64,000 nucleotides of DNA from Spinellus fusiger. Its lineage: Eukaryota > Mucoromycota > Mucoromycetes > Mucorales > Phycomycetaceae. Below are positions 37,203 through 47,934 of the stretch, in pieces. The position numbers were made by a program, and so were the translations under genes. Below the pieces are notes generated by a model. That model was given only the letters and a program-made list of their open reading frames with translations. It was not told where the DNA came from and searched no databases. Within the stretch, counting starts at the first letter, position 1, and every line of letters starts with the position of its first letter. The stretch is from positions 310,001-374,000 of the forward strand of contig JALLLS010000009.1 of the NCBI GenBank assembly GCA_025094145.1, given 5' to 3'.

Positions 37203-37692
37203 GTTTGGGCTTATCGTTGGTATGACAGCAAGTGTGTCTTGTTTCCATGTATTATTTGGGTGGGTCTTTGTAATTTTCTAGGGATCGAATGTACCAGCAC
37301 TTTCCATCAGTCACAGTGGATTTCACTCCGAACAACCTTGGGAGAGAAGAGAGAAGAGGGAGAAGAGAGAGAGAGGAAAGAGAGAGAGAGAAAAGAGCAC
37401 CAAGATTGGTAGCAGAAGAGCACTAAAGAAGGGTCTTGTAGGTTAGGTTAGGTTAAGTGGGTAGGTGGGTAGGTAGGTAGGTATGTGCGTGACATCTATT
37501 TCTTCCTCTTCTTCCTCTTCCTCCTCTTCTTCATTGCTTCCTTGCTTCCTTGCTTCCTTGATTCCTTTTTTCTTGGTACTGCTTTCTATCTTTTGTATTT
37601 ATTATAGGAAAGATGTCTTTCTTTTTGTTTTCCTATCTATTTCATGCCAGTCCATCGACTACAGAGACAGCTTAAGGAGCAGCAGCAGCAGC
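37203..37692. other. CHORD gene 5' flank / ATP3 3' flank
   Basis: Purine-rich (GAGA) tract at 37,340-37,400, GTAGG repeats near 37,440-37,490 and a CTTCCT-rich stretch. No gene is seen; the short frames here are low-complexity artefacts. Confidence 0.5.
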
Positions 37693-38828
37693 TTAAAGAG
37701 CAGAAGCACCAGTAATAATATCAACTATAGAACAGAGTGAGTCCCACCCGTCTTTTTGCACAACAAACTAAGGCTACCACTTACTCAGTTCATTGGTAAT
37801 TACAGCCTGACGACCACGGTTGAAGGTCATGGTGAGCTTGTTGATCATTTCACCTGCATTCTTGGTAGCATTCTCCATGGCAGCACGCTTGGCAGACATC
37901 TCAGCAGCATGGCCCTCCACCATGGCCCAGTAGATAGAGTTGGCAAAGTTGAATTCCTGCAAATGAGCTAACACATCATCCTCGATTTCATACACAGCAA
38001 AGTTGGGAGAGGCCTTGAAGGCGTCCTGGGAGTAGACAGTGATGGACGAAGCCTCGTAGGAGATGGCCGACAAGAACTTGTTGTAGACAATGTTGGCACT
38101 GTCAAACTCAATCTCCTGTTCCTTGAGGATGTCCACCACAGAGCTGGCCTCAGTGAAGGTGGGGATGGACTTGCCAATCTGGTTAAAGGTGACGGCAAGA
38201 TTGGCACGGAGAGAGCGGGTCAGTTGGGTTCTTGGCTTGTCTCCCAACACCACCAAGGGAGCCTCGGGTGTGTGTTCAATGGCACGGCGGGTGGCCTTGG
38301 AGACACTGGAGTGGATACCACCACACAAGCCACGGTCAGAAGAAGCAGCCACAAACACGACCTTTCCCTGGGCAGTTGCTTGTGTCTCGGCGTTCTGGAA
38401 AAGAGCTATCGACTGAATAAAAACGGGAGGAACTGTGTGTGGGCTTACCGTTGGAGGCTTCACCAAAGGCACGGGCAGTTTCCATGTTGCGCTGGGCCTT
38501 GGCTACCTTGGTCGAGGCAATCATCTTCATGGACTTTGTGATCTTTTCAATGTTCTGGACAGACTTGAGACGCTGCTGGACTGGACACAAGAGAGACAGG
38601 CACAGGTTAGAAAGGACAAGGGAGGGCGAGGAGGTTCTTTCTTTCTTCTTTCTTTATTGTGTGTGCGTGTCGAGAGGAGACTTACTTTCTCTCAAGGTGG
38701 CCATGTTGCGTGCCTGAACACCATGGCTAAATACACAGCAGTCATGTGTGAGTGGGTTGTCATCACGAGAATACAAACAGGGCTTACTTTAAAGCAGAAA
38801 CAGCAGACGGACGGATAGCAGCAAACAT
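37693..38828 (-). CDS. ATP3: Mitochondrial ATP synthase gamma subunit
   Basis: Exons 38828-38788, 38726-38686, 38580-38449, 38405-37785 and 37724-37693, giving 288 residues. This is the central-stalk rotor subunit of F1-ATPase in the mitochondrial matrix. The start MFAAIRPSAVSAL is a mitochondrial presequence. The mature part contains VQNIEKITKSMKMIASTKVA, SSDRGLCGGIHSSVSK and the rotor C-terminus ITNELIDIITGASAL, completed by the 32-nt last exon. The acceptor of exon 4 is the AG before CTCTTTTCCAG, the only one that keeps frame. A Fanzor-fragment element sits 178 bp upstream of the start. Confidence 0.95.
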
Positions 38829-39224
38829 AAACAAATAAATAATGAGCGTAGAAAGCGGGGTAAGAAAGGGTTGAAGTAAGTGTGTTTGTCGAGTGTCTGA
38901 CGGGGGCAGTGGACCTTGCTTGGTGATGTCTGTATTCTAGCCAATCACAGAGCCAGAATTCATTGTGGCTGCTGATGTCATTCTTATAGAGGGCACTTTG
39001 TTATACACACCCAAAGATTTTTGGGATATAAAAGGAAATAGTCAAACTACAATTGTTTAAAAATGACAAGTCGATTTGAAAAGGTGTGAAAATAAATTAA
39101 GATGTATTCATGTTAGTTCTTAAATAAATAAAGATTATTATGTAGATTTACCTGTAAATATCTGAATCCCAAAGGAAACCACTTTCGATGTGGTAATATA
39201 TAATATGAATATAAATATCTATTC

Positions 39225-39625
39225 TTATGTGACTGTATAGATACCCTTTGATGCATTCATATCTCTGTTCCAAACAATTCCACAACTTTGGTAAGCATGG
39301 ATACTGTTGAAATTTACTAATACCTCAGTGAGGATATTTGTGTTATAAGTGTAGCGGATCTTGAGAACAAAAATAAAACAAAGTAACTGTTAGAAGAGCT
39401 TTTTATATTGAGTGAGAGGTCAATCATGTTTACTCTCGATGTAAAGAACTCATCAACATCAACCATAAGAAGATCACCTTTTTGTCTCTTTTTCAATGAT
39501 TGATATAAAACTCTCGTCAAACCAACACGATGACCTTTAAACTTGGCAGCATCTTTTACCTTTATTCCTGTGCCATAGGCAACAACTGGCAGCTTGGCAG
39601 GATCATACTCCAATCCTTTTAGGTA
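39225..39625 (-). pseudogene. Fanzor/TnpB-like C-terminal fragment
   Basis: Exon 39625-39434 encodes YLKGLEYDPAKLPVVAYGTG through VDVDEFFTSR. After a 70-nt intron the second exon ends IVWNRDMNASKGIYTVT. The first zinc-ribbon cysteine pair is mutated (IRYTYNT for ICHTCNT) and the second pair has Tyr for its first Cys. No N-terminal nuclease half exists in the element. Confidence 0.72.
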
Positions 39626-39799
39626 CTAATACCCCTTTTCAATAATAAAATAATAGTAAAAATAATGAGTTCGAGATGCATTAATATGCTCTCTATGTAT
39701 ATCGTATTACCCTTGCACTGGCACCTTCTTGCCTTTGTCTTTGTAACGGATTCACTGGGTTTATTATAGTAGAATCATATACAATAGCAACTGACTAAC

Positions 39800-40063
39800 A
39801 TGTCAGACATAATAAACATATACTCACCAGATCACAACTGTTGGTTTATATGCCAGACAAAGGCAAACAAAATAAAGAGGGTAGAAGTTATGAAGAACAA
39901 CAGACAGTGTGGTTGGCAGGTATTAATATCCAAGCAGAAGAGAACAAAACGAAACTTCACAAGTCATTTGCTTAATCATAACTACCAAAGTAATGCAGAC
40001 TACAACAACATTCTAGAAAGAAAAGAATTGCTTAAAGAACAGTTGCCTAGTTACTCATTGTGA
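39800..40063 (+). CDS. Small divergent ORF of the element
   Basis: 87 residues beginning MSDIINIYSPDHNCWFICQ, Lys/Arg-rich, ending ERKELLKEQLPSYSL. It is transcribed away from the Fanzor fragment. I do not recognise the family. The same frame stays open in three of four copies, but these are so similar that this is weak evidence for selection. It may be an inverted piece of the missing nuclease N-terminus or an independent small protein. Confidence 0.4.
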   Translation: MSDIINIYSPDHNCWFICQTKANKIKRVEVMKNNRQCGWQVLISKQKRTKRNFTSHLLNHNYQSNADYNNILERKELLKEQLPSYSL

Positions 40064-40444
40064 TCAAATTGTATATTGTATTCCTGTTCATATACCCTCT
40101 TTGATTTCCCTAGAACAGCCTTTGTATCCAAATTCTATTTTGTCGTCCCTGCTAGAGACCCAATATCTATACATTTATCTCTCTAGTGGTCTTGTTGATA
40201 ACCTTAGTGCCCTTTATTGCAGATACTTACAAACCCTTGATTTTTAAATACAGATCCATAAAAGGCAATAAATTTTATGTTTAGAAAGGAAGGAGATATC
40301 CCCGCCTAAAAGCCAGAAAATCTCCTGGTGTGTAGAGGGCATCAAGGTAAGATGAACAAGCCAAGCCTATAGAAGTGTCTTTTTTTTTTTCTTTTTTCTT
40401 TTCACTGATGATTGTTTTTTATTTATTTTTTCTTTTATTTCATT

Positions 40445-42666
40445 CTACTGCTCTTCCTTCTCCTTCTCCTCTTTCTCGCTTTGTTTTCTCTTTTTTCCTG
40501 CACGTGCCTTGGGACCCCAGTTGGCAGTGGGGTTGATCTGGTAGCGTACCAAGTTCACTGACCGGGACTTGGGACAGGCATCAGCGTGGCGTGTAAAATC
40601 AGCTTCTATAGCAGGGGGCTGAGCGAGAATGGCTCTTGCAGGAGAGTTCTCAGCAATGTTTGTCATCACAACAGGGTACTTCTTCACCCAACACCGGAGA
40701 ACATCCCATACCAATCCACTGGGGGCATTGGTCTTCATTGTCTGGGGTCCACAGTGGGACACAGACACCTTGTAACCAGCATTCAGTACTGCCGAGCTGA
40801 GCAGTCACTGGAGTGAGTCGTTTTCTTTCTCTTTACTGTAGAACTTACAAGAGACTGAGCATAGGAATGCTGTTACAGTGGAGTGTGCCACACAGACGAG
40901 CCAGTGTCCAATAGAGAGGTGCCTCGACTTCTTCATGGATCACTGTCAACATGCCTGTCATACGCTGGTGGGTGCCATAGCTCTCACTATTGCTTTCGAC
41001 ATGCCCCAACATACGCTCAACAAATGTCTTGTCATGGAGAGCTGCTCCCCAGGCAGGTCCGCCGATCTGTTCTTGGAGAATGAATGAACACACTTCCCCC
41101 TGTTTTATTTTTGCTTCTTACATGGTGTGTGCTGCCACAGTGGCTGCAGAATTCATTCACCATTGGACCTGTAGAGGGAGTGTGTTTATCATGGCCACTG
41201 TCGCTGGTCTGGCATCGTCCCAGGGGCTGGACCTGGTAAGCATGGCAACCAGTGCACTCGTACATGATGGCCATTTTGCTATGATCCAGGTGGACGAGTA
41301 AGTCTACCACCCACCCATCCAAAAGACATTACCTGGCAGCCTTCTTTACTTCCTTGGCAGAAGTATAGACACGCACAAACACTCTCAGATAAAAGTCAAT
41401 GCTACAAGAGACAAGAGGCACAATGTAGCGACGGTAACGACCCGCAGACGTCTGCAGCATCTGCAGCACCAAGCGCAGTGCCATTTCATGGGGGAACATT
41501 CCCTTGAGGGGTGTTCCGCCGTATTTCCCAAAGCTGATGAGCGAATAAGTACAGGAGAGCTGTGGAGGTGGGCTTACCATGTCTCGGGATGCATTGAGCC
41601 AGTAAGAATGGCAAGATCAGTGCATGTGACACACAAAAGACCTGAGAAGGGGAGACATGAGCTTTTCTTCTTGTTTCTTTTCTTCTTACCTCCTTCAGAC
41701 ACAGCCTGGATGGCGCCATCCACAAAGGGAGCTGCTGTGCCATAAGGGTCTAAATCCACCACATCGTATTTCTCTGCCTTGCCTACTGTCTGGTACATGA
41801 CCTGCCTATCCAATCAAATCCACTCTAGTTCAACTCACTCTGTTCCTCTCGTTGCTGTTGTGCTGTGAGCATGTGCCTTACATTGCATCGCCGTGATTGG
41901 GTCGTACCAGATCCTCACTCAGTCCATTGTATTTGACATTGCGTTGGATGGATTCTACTGCATCAAGAGTAATGTCATTGGCTACTACCTGCTTCAGGTG
42001 AGGAATCTCCTTTGCATAACGCACAGAACGCAGTCCACTGGCAGCAAGTGCCTCGAGAATAGTAAAGCCCTGTGTATCAATATAGCCTGACAAATGCTAG
42101 TCCAGTCCATATGAGTTTGCTTGGGAGAAGGAGGAGAAGGAGAAGACTACTACTCTCTAGTCATCATTAGATTACCTCTTCAATGGCCTTTTTTTCCTCC
42201 TCAGCTATGAATAAGAGGCTCTGTCTTTAGTATTTCTCTTTCACTCCTATCCTTTGTCAATTCTACTCTCTACTATTCTATTCTATTCTATTCTATCTAC
42301 CAACAGCCTACATACAGCAGAAAAGTCAAAAGAAAAAAAAAAGAAAAAGAGAGCAAATACTGTACTTTGACCCCGTTCCAGTTTCTTCTCTATCTTGTCC
42401 CTCTTCTCCTTCATAAATATCTCACTCCACGTGCATATGGCAGCAATAGACATGTCACGGTTGAACTCTTGCACTGGGTTGTAAAACACTTCATTGCCTT
42501 TTGGAAAGAGAATAGTTGCCTTTCCCTCTGTCACTGTCTGATACAGTGAAATATCAATATCTCCAGCAAGTGGCTCTGTGGCTGGGTGGTGTTCAGTGGA
42601 CATGAGAGAGCGACGGAATGGGCGTAGAAAGTGACGTGTGTGCTTCAGACAGTGGCCTCTGAACAT
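40445..42666 (-). CDS. TRM1: tRNA (guanine26-N2)-dimethyltransferase
   Basis: Nine exons: 42666-42366, 42204-42176, 42096-41882, 41805-41690, 41641-41578, 41533-41333, 41278-41122, 41066-40849 and 40796-40445, giving 550 residues. It makes m2,2G26 in nuclear and mitochondrial tRNAs using SAM. Seen: [20 protein letters not shown]-binding [20 protein letters not shown], motif [29 protein letters not shown], and a zinc-binding region with CTGCHAY and CSHCGS; the Lys-rich tail is typical. Two in-frame ATGs (42,666 and 42,603) enclose [20 protein letters not shown], a strong mitochondrial presequence, matching the dual-start logic of yeast Trm1. Exon 2 is only 29 nt. A Fanzor-fragment element ends 118 bp upstream of the long start. 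Confidence 0.94.
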
Positions 42667-42989
42667 GAGCCCTTGAGCGGGGGAGAGAGACACACTGGCA
42701 ACAAACTTTGCATAAGCCACCAGAGAATAAACAGTGCTCTCTGGCAGCGGAGTACAAAAGGAGAGACAGACAGACAGAGAGTACACACCAGGAGATCTTT
42801 AGGATATAAAAGGAAATAGTCAAACTACAATTGTTTAAAAATGACAAGTCGATTTGAGGAGCAAAAATAAATTGTATTCATATTAGTTCTTAAATAAATA
42901 AAGATTATTATGTAGATTTACCTGTAAATATCTAAATCCCATAGGAAACCACATTTGATATGGCGATATATACTATGAATACAAATATC

Positions 42990-43437
42990 TATACAATCAC
43001 AGAAGAATGGAACTGGTCGGTGGCGACTATTTAAACACTCTTCTGCAATTGTATAGATATTCTTTGATGCATTCAAATCTCTGTTCCAAACAATTCCACA
43101 ACTTTGGCAAGCGTGGATATTGTTGAAATTTATGAATACCTCAGTGAGGATATTTGTGTTGCAAGTATGGCAGATCTTGAGAATAAAAATAAGAATAACT
43201 GTTAGAAGAGCTTTTTATATTGGGTGAGAGGTCAATCATGTTTACTCTCGATGTAAAGAACTCATCAACATCAACCATAAGAAGATCACCTTTTTGTCTC
43301 TTTTTCAATGATTGATATAAAACTCTCGTCAAACCAACACGATGACCTTTAAACTTGGCAGCATCTTTTACCTTTATTCCTGTGCCATAGGCAACAACTG
43401 GCAGCTTGGCAGGATCATACTCCAATCCTTTTAGGTA
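42990..43437 (-). pseudogene. Fanzor/TnpB-like C-terminal fragment, best preserved
   Basis: Exon 43437-43246 (64 codons) runs from YLKGLEYDPAKLPVVAYGTG to VDVDEFFTSR. A 70-nt intron follows, then an exon from 43175. It holds a complete four-cysteine zinc ribbon, ICHTCNT then NIHACQSCG, immediately followed by IVWNRDLNASKN. This is the OrfB zinc-ribbon/RuvC-III end of TnpB and its eukaryotic relative Fanzor. An upstream in-phase exon ending TKARRCQCK (about 43,535-43,575) can be joined by a GTAATACG..TTAG intron. Frame and cysteines are intact, but the bridge-helix and RuvC-I/II regions are not encoded in the element, so it cannot be an active nuclease. Confidence 0.78.
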
Positions 43438-43611
43438 CTAATACCCCTTTTCAATAATAAAATAATAGTAAAAATAATGAGTTCGAGATGCATTAATATG
43501 CTCTCTATGTATATCGTATTACCCTTGCACTGGCACCTTCTTGCCTTTGTCTTTGTAACGGATTCACTGGGTTTATTATAGTAGAATCATATACAATAGC
43601 AACTGACTAAC

Positions 43612-43875
43612 ATGTCAGACATAATAAACATATACTCACCAGATCACAACTGTTGGTTTATATGCCAGACAAAGGCAAACAAAATAAAGAGGGTAGAAGT
43701 TATGAAGAACAACAGACAGTGTGGTTGGCAGGTATTAATATCCAAGCAGAAGAGAACAAAACGAAACTTCACAAGTCATTTGCTTAATCATAACTACCAA
43801 AGTAATGCAGACTACAACAACATTCTAGAAAGAAAAGAATTGCTTAAAGAACAGTTGCCTAGTTACCCGTTGTGA
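43612..43875 (+). CDS. Small divergent ORF of the element
   Basis: 87 residues, identical to the frame at 39,800-40,063 except near the C-terminus (SYPL for SYSL). Starts 37-77 bp from the upstream exon of the Fanzor fragment on the other strand. Unknown family. Confidence 0.4.
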   Translation: MSDIINIYSPDHNCWFICQTKANKIKRVEVMKNNRQCGWQVLISKQKRTKRNFTSHLLNHNYQSNADYNNILERKELLKEQLPSYPL

Positions 43876-45168
43876 TCAAATCGTGTGTTATGCTCCTGTT
43901 CATATACCCTCTTTGATTTCCCATAGACCAGCCTTTGTATCCAAATTCTATTTCTTTGTCCCCACTAGAGACCGAACAACTACGGATGTATCTCTCTAGT
44001 GGTCCTGTTGATAACCACAGTGCCCTTTATTACAGAATAAAGAATATATTTTACAAAGTTACATAGTATGGATTTTGAGGCTACTTTTATATATATCTTT
44101 TTAAGCTATAAGGATCAAAGCTATACGATAATAACATCTCATTAAATTCATAGTAAAAAAAGAAAGAAACAGCAAACTAGTATAAACATTGACTCAATAG
44201 TCATAATCACTTCAACAACTATCTCATTGTAACTGGTATTAACAATAGTACTTAGTGAAAACAAGATATTATTTCTAATACTGTCCTTTAGACCTAAGAC
44301 AAATAGAGTGTGAATTGTTTGACATAAATTTGACGTGAATTTGACTTATGAATTTTATGAGTGGAGGCTAGTGTATATGTCACTAGAATAGAGAAAGAAA
44401 GATTATTATTTGTTACTATATTCCTCTCCTTTTATTATTTCTCACACTGTCCATACAACTTAACACTCAAATACTTGTCAAGATGAGCATAAATAAGCAA
44501 GGTAATGTGCTATTATTAACAAAGCAAAACAATAGAAGGAGGTTGTAGACACCACCAAGGACTATTCTAGTGATAAAAAGGTAAGCAGTGTCTTCATCTG
44601 GACGTGAGTTCATTGTATTCCACAAGATATAGTACTGACTCTTCTTCTAATAGATAATATATACCCAATTCTTCTCAAGACAAGTATTAAGCACAAGGTA
44701 AACATACTATCTCTCTTGATTAAATTATTACTAATACACTCTTCTGTTATTAGGCAAGTTAAGACTCTTTCTCAAGTCAGTCTCAGGTGGTCTATTCTTT
44801 CTTCCATACCGTCTAAGGTGTCTAGGCTGTCTAGGGTATACTCCTGAGCATAGTTATCTATCTCCCAAGGATAAAGCACAAAGCTTTTAGGTTGTGTATT
44901 GTATTGCTATGAGGGAATGTACTAAGGCATTAGCTATAGTCATACTATAGTATTAGCTATACTATTACAATAAACAATTTTATCCATAAACAGTATATTT
45001 TACTGATAATACAATTTGATATTGAGGTATCCACAAAAGGAAACAAATATTTGGATATCTGCAAACCTTTTGATTTTAAACACAGATCCATAAAATGGCA
45101 AAACATTTTTGGACGTAAAGGGATGATTGTGTCACTGATTAAAGGCCAGAAAAATCTCCTGGTGTATA

Positions 45169-45286
45169 GACTGTGGTTATTGCCCCATTGCCTTTTTAGG
45201 ATATCGGTTTATCTTGCCTCTTTCCTCTCCTCTCCTCTCCTGCTTCTCCTGCTTCTCCTTACGCGTCATAATGCATAGAGGATCTA

Positions 45287-45320
<34 letters not shown>

Positions 45321-45856
45321 TTATTATTATTTTGATATTCTTTCTTCCTTTTATAGACATTCCTTAAGAGGATGTGTGTGTGTGTGGAGCAAGAGAAAAC
45401 GATTGGCTTATAGACACTTTACACTCTGTTATAAACAACAAAAACACACCTCACGACGGACGGAATGAAGAAGATGTCAAGCATGGATACAGACTACTGT
45501 GTAATGTGTAATGTGACAAGGAAAGGATCACATACACCCCTTCCTCCTTCCACAAGTCAACGCCTTGACATAGGCCCGTTTTCAAAGACAGATGTCCAGT
45601 AGGAAATACTCAATGAGAAGAGCATGTTGGAAATAGCAAGTCAAAGGAATGGCAAATGCAGCAGAGGAATGACGTAGACAGTCAAGTGCACTTTGTCTCA
45701 GTGGAGGATGGGCTATGGTCTTTTGCCCTGACCACAGTACATAGTGTTGCCCTGAAGATAGTAGGAGTTTTAAAAAGGACTATTTTCCGGTCTTGGTCTC
45801 TTTTTTTTTCTTCTTTTTCTTCCTCTTCCTTTTTCTCCAAACCATACCACTTCACC
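45169..45856. other. Rab2-like gene upstream region
   Basis: No gene is seen. Contains a TCTCC pyrimidine tract at 45,220-45,258, an (ATT)n array at about 45,290-45,335, and CT-rich sequence just before the Rab2 start. Confidence 0.5.
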
Positions 45857-47142
45857 ATGACAAGCTACAGTTACAACTACATTATCAAGGTACGAGTGAC
45901 TGTTTAAACATTGTATTGATTCTTATAGTATATTATTATTGGTGATACGGGTAAGCAGACAGATACACCAGTCCACCCTACCTATGCATGCCCACTTATC
46001 TTTTCTCTCTTTCTCTTGATTCACTCTGAGCAGGTGTTGGGAAGGTAGACCATTCTTGCTCTAGTCATAGTAAAGAACTCACTCTTGCTCTAGTCATGTC
46101 TTTTGCTACAATTCACAGACAAGCGATTTATGCCTGCACATGACCTGACGATTGGGTAAGTCAGACTGTCCCAAGGAAAGAAAAAAAAAAGCCAATCTTA
46201 GGCGCTATGGGTAGTGTTGGGTTTGGCACTCGTTTTGTCACTATGGATGGCCAACAGATCAAACTACAGATATGGGATACAGTAAGTCATTTCTCTTTCT
46301 ATGTTAGCCATGAGACAATACTTGAACAAGCATACCCACGGCTCCTTAGGCTGGACAGGAATCATTCAGAACCATCACCCGTAGCTATTACAGAGGAGCA
46401 GCAGGCGCCCTTTTGGGTAAGTGTTCCATGGCCTCTGCATGAGAAGGAAGGAAGGGAGGGACAAGGGGGTTTCCATGGTGTTGGTGGTGTTGTTGGTGTG
46501 TGTATATATGTTTATGTGTGTATATGTATATGTATGTGGTTATAGTCTACGATATCACAAGGTAGATCGTATTGACTCGATACACCTTTCTTCTCAGGAC
46601 ACTGTTTCTCTAATCTACAAGCTATTGTCTATCCAATCTATCCATTAGACGAGACACATTTGAGAATCTCTCCACATGGCTAGAGGGTAAGAGGAGGAAG
46701 AAGAAGGAGAAGGAGAGTACTGACAGGTGTGTGTGTGTGTGTGCTTGGTAGATGTACGCCAGCATGCCAATCCCAATACAGTGATTATTGTGATTGGTAA
46801 TAAGAGTGATTTGGAGAGTAAGCGACAAGTGACGCGTGAAGAGGGAGAGGCATTTGCTCGAGAGAACGGACTGTTCTTTCTCGAGGCTTCTGCCAAATCA
46901 GCTGATAATGTAGAAGAGGCCTTTGTAAAGACAGCCACCTGTATTCAAGAGAAGATCCAGAGCGGTGCTATTGATCTGTCAAGTGAGGTAGGGCTCATTG
47001 TAGTGTATCAAAGAAGAAGCACTGACACATCCTCCTTCCCTTCTGATGGGAGCAGTCCAACGGCATTAAATTGGCTCCTCCTCAAGGCGGCTCTTCTCTG
47101 CCCTCCACCAACCCTGCTGCTGGTGGTGGCAAATGCTGTTAA
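45857..47142 (+). CDS. Rab2-like small GTPase
   Basis: Ten exons: 45857-45889, 45929-45950, 46034-46044, 46094-46155, 46215-46281, 46350-46416, 46546-46561, 46649-46686, 46752-46987 and 47056-47142, giving 212 residues, exactly Rab2 size. Rab2 acts in ER-Golgi and Golgi/late-endosome traffic. P-loop [46 protein letters not shown] and EASAKSA are present. The C-terminus GGGKCC is the double-cysteine geranylgeranylation site. Two exons are tiny: 11 nt (encoding part of the P-loop) and 16 nt (YDIT). The RabF1 segment reads IGVGF instead of the usual IGVEF. The last acceptor could be 3 nt earlier, adding one Gln. Confidence 0.9.
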
Positions 47143-47934
47143 GAAGAAACTTATGAAAAGAAAAAAGAAAAGAAAAAGAAGAGGAGGGCAAGTGTCTGTC
47201 TCTCTTTCTGTTCTTCTTTTCTTCTTCCTTGTTTAGATTCCTTTTGTTTGTTTTTTTTTGTTTTATTAACAGCATGACTCTATGACTACGTTTTTATATG
47301 TTCCAACACACATTCCCTGTTCTTTCTGTTCAAATACCAGTGTTGTAGGCATAGAGGTGTAGATATACGTGGGTGTAGGTGTGGGTGTGGGTGTGGGTGT
47401 GGGTGTGGGTGTGTTATAGATGCACATGCCTATGACTTATTACTCAACTGTTGTAGTGTTTCCATAGTAACAATAACAATCCACCCTAAATGACCTCATT
47501 TGAGCTGTTTGTTCTCTACTGGGACAAAGTATCCACATTCTACTAAAAAAGGCAACACTATGAAGGCTCTTCTTTTTCTTTTCCCTCCCTTTCTCTTCCT
47601 CACTATGGATGGAGTGAGAAAGAAGAGGCTGTGCTCTCCATCACATCGTACATTTTAACTCCCGACACCCTTTCATTGGGTCCTTGATGTGTGGTTAGAC
47701 CTCACTTGTCTTGCTGGTGATGTTGTGTCGCCAAAAAGAACCACTCGTCCTCATCCCAATCCTCGGGTATTGAAACACCGCCACAGAGGAATAGAGAAGC
47801 AGAGATGTCTTTGAGCAGGAACCAATGAAGAGATGGAATAACAAAGAAAAGGTTTAATGAAGTATAATAAGGTACACACAATTCAATATGATTCTCTTTT
47901 TTTTCTCTTTCTTATGTATTATGTAATTTCCACT
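47143..47934. other. Convergent intergenic region
   Basis: Between the 3' ends of the Rab2-like gene and RPS2. Contains a (GGGTGT)n array at 47,368-47,413. No gene is seen. Confidence 0.5.
47368..47413. repeat. (GGGTGT)n array
   Basis: About seven GGTGTG hexamer units on the plus strand. Confidence 0.85.

Larger units (their letters stand above)
39006..40332 (-). mobile_element. Fanzor-fragment TIR element, copy 2
   Basis: Starts CACACCCAAAGATTTTTGGG after TA and ends AAAATCTCCTGGTGTG before TA; 1,327 bp, inverted relative to copy 1. It fills the gap between the ATP3 start and the TRM1 stop. A 9-bp direct repeat TAGAGGGCA lies at 40,333-40,341 and at about 38,986-38,994, ten bases outside the left TIR. 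Confidence 0.87.
42784..45166 (-). mobile_element. Composite TIR element: Fanzor-fragment half fused to CACACCC-family half
   Basis: Starts CACACCAGGAGATCTTTAGG after TA (42,782-42,783) and ends AAAAATCTCCTGGTGT(A) before TA near 45,167. Positions 42,784-44,035 match the Fanzor-fragment elements. After GTGCCCTTTATTACAG the sequence switches to the CACACCC family in reverse orientation (compare 44,150-45,166 with 13,069-14,000). At 2.38 kb it is nearly twice the usual size, yet it has one TIR at each outer end. Confidence 0.7.
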
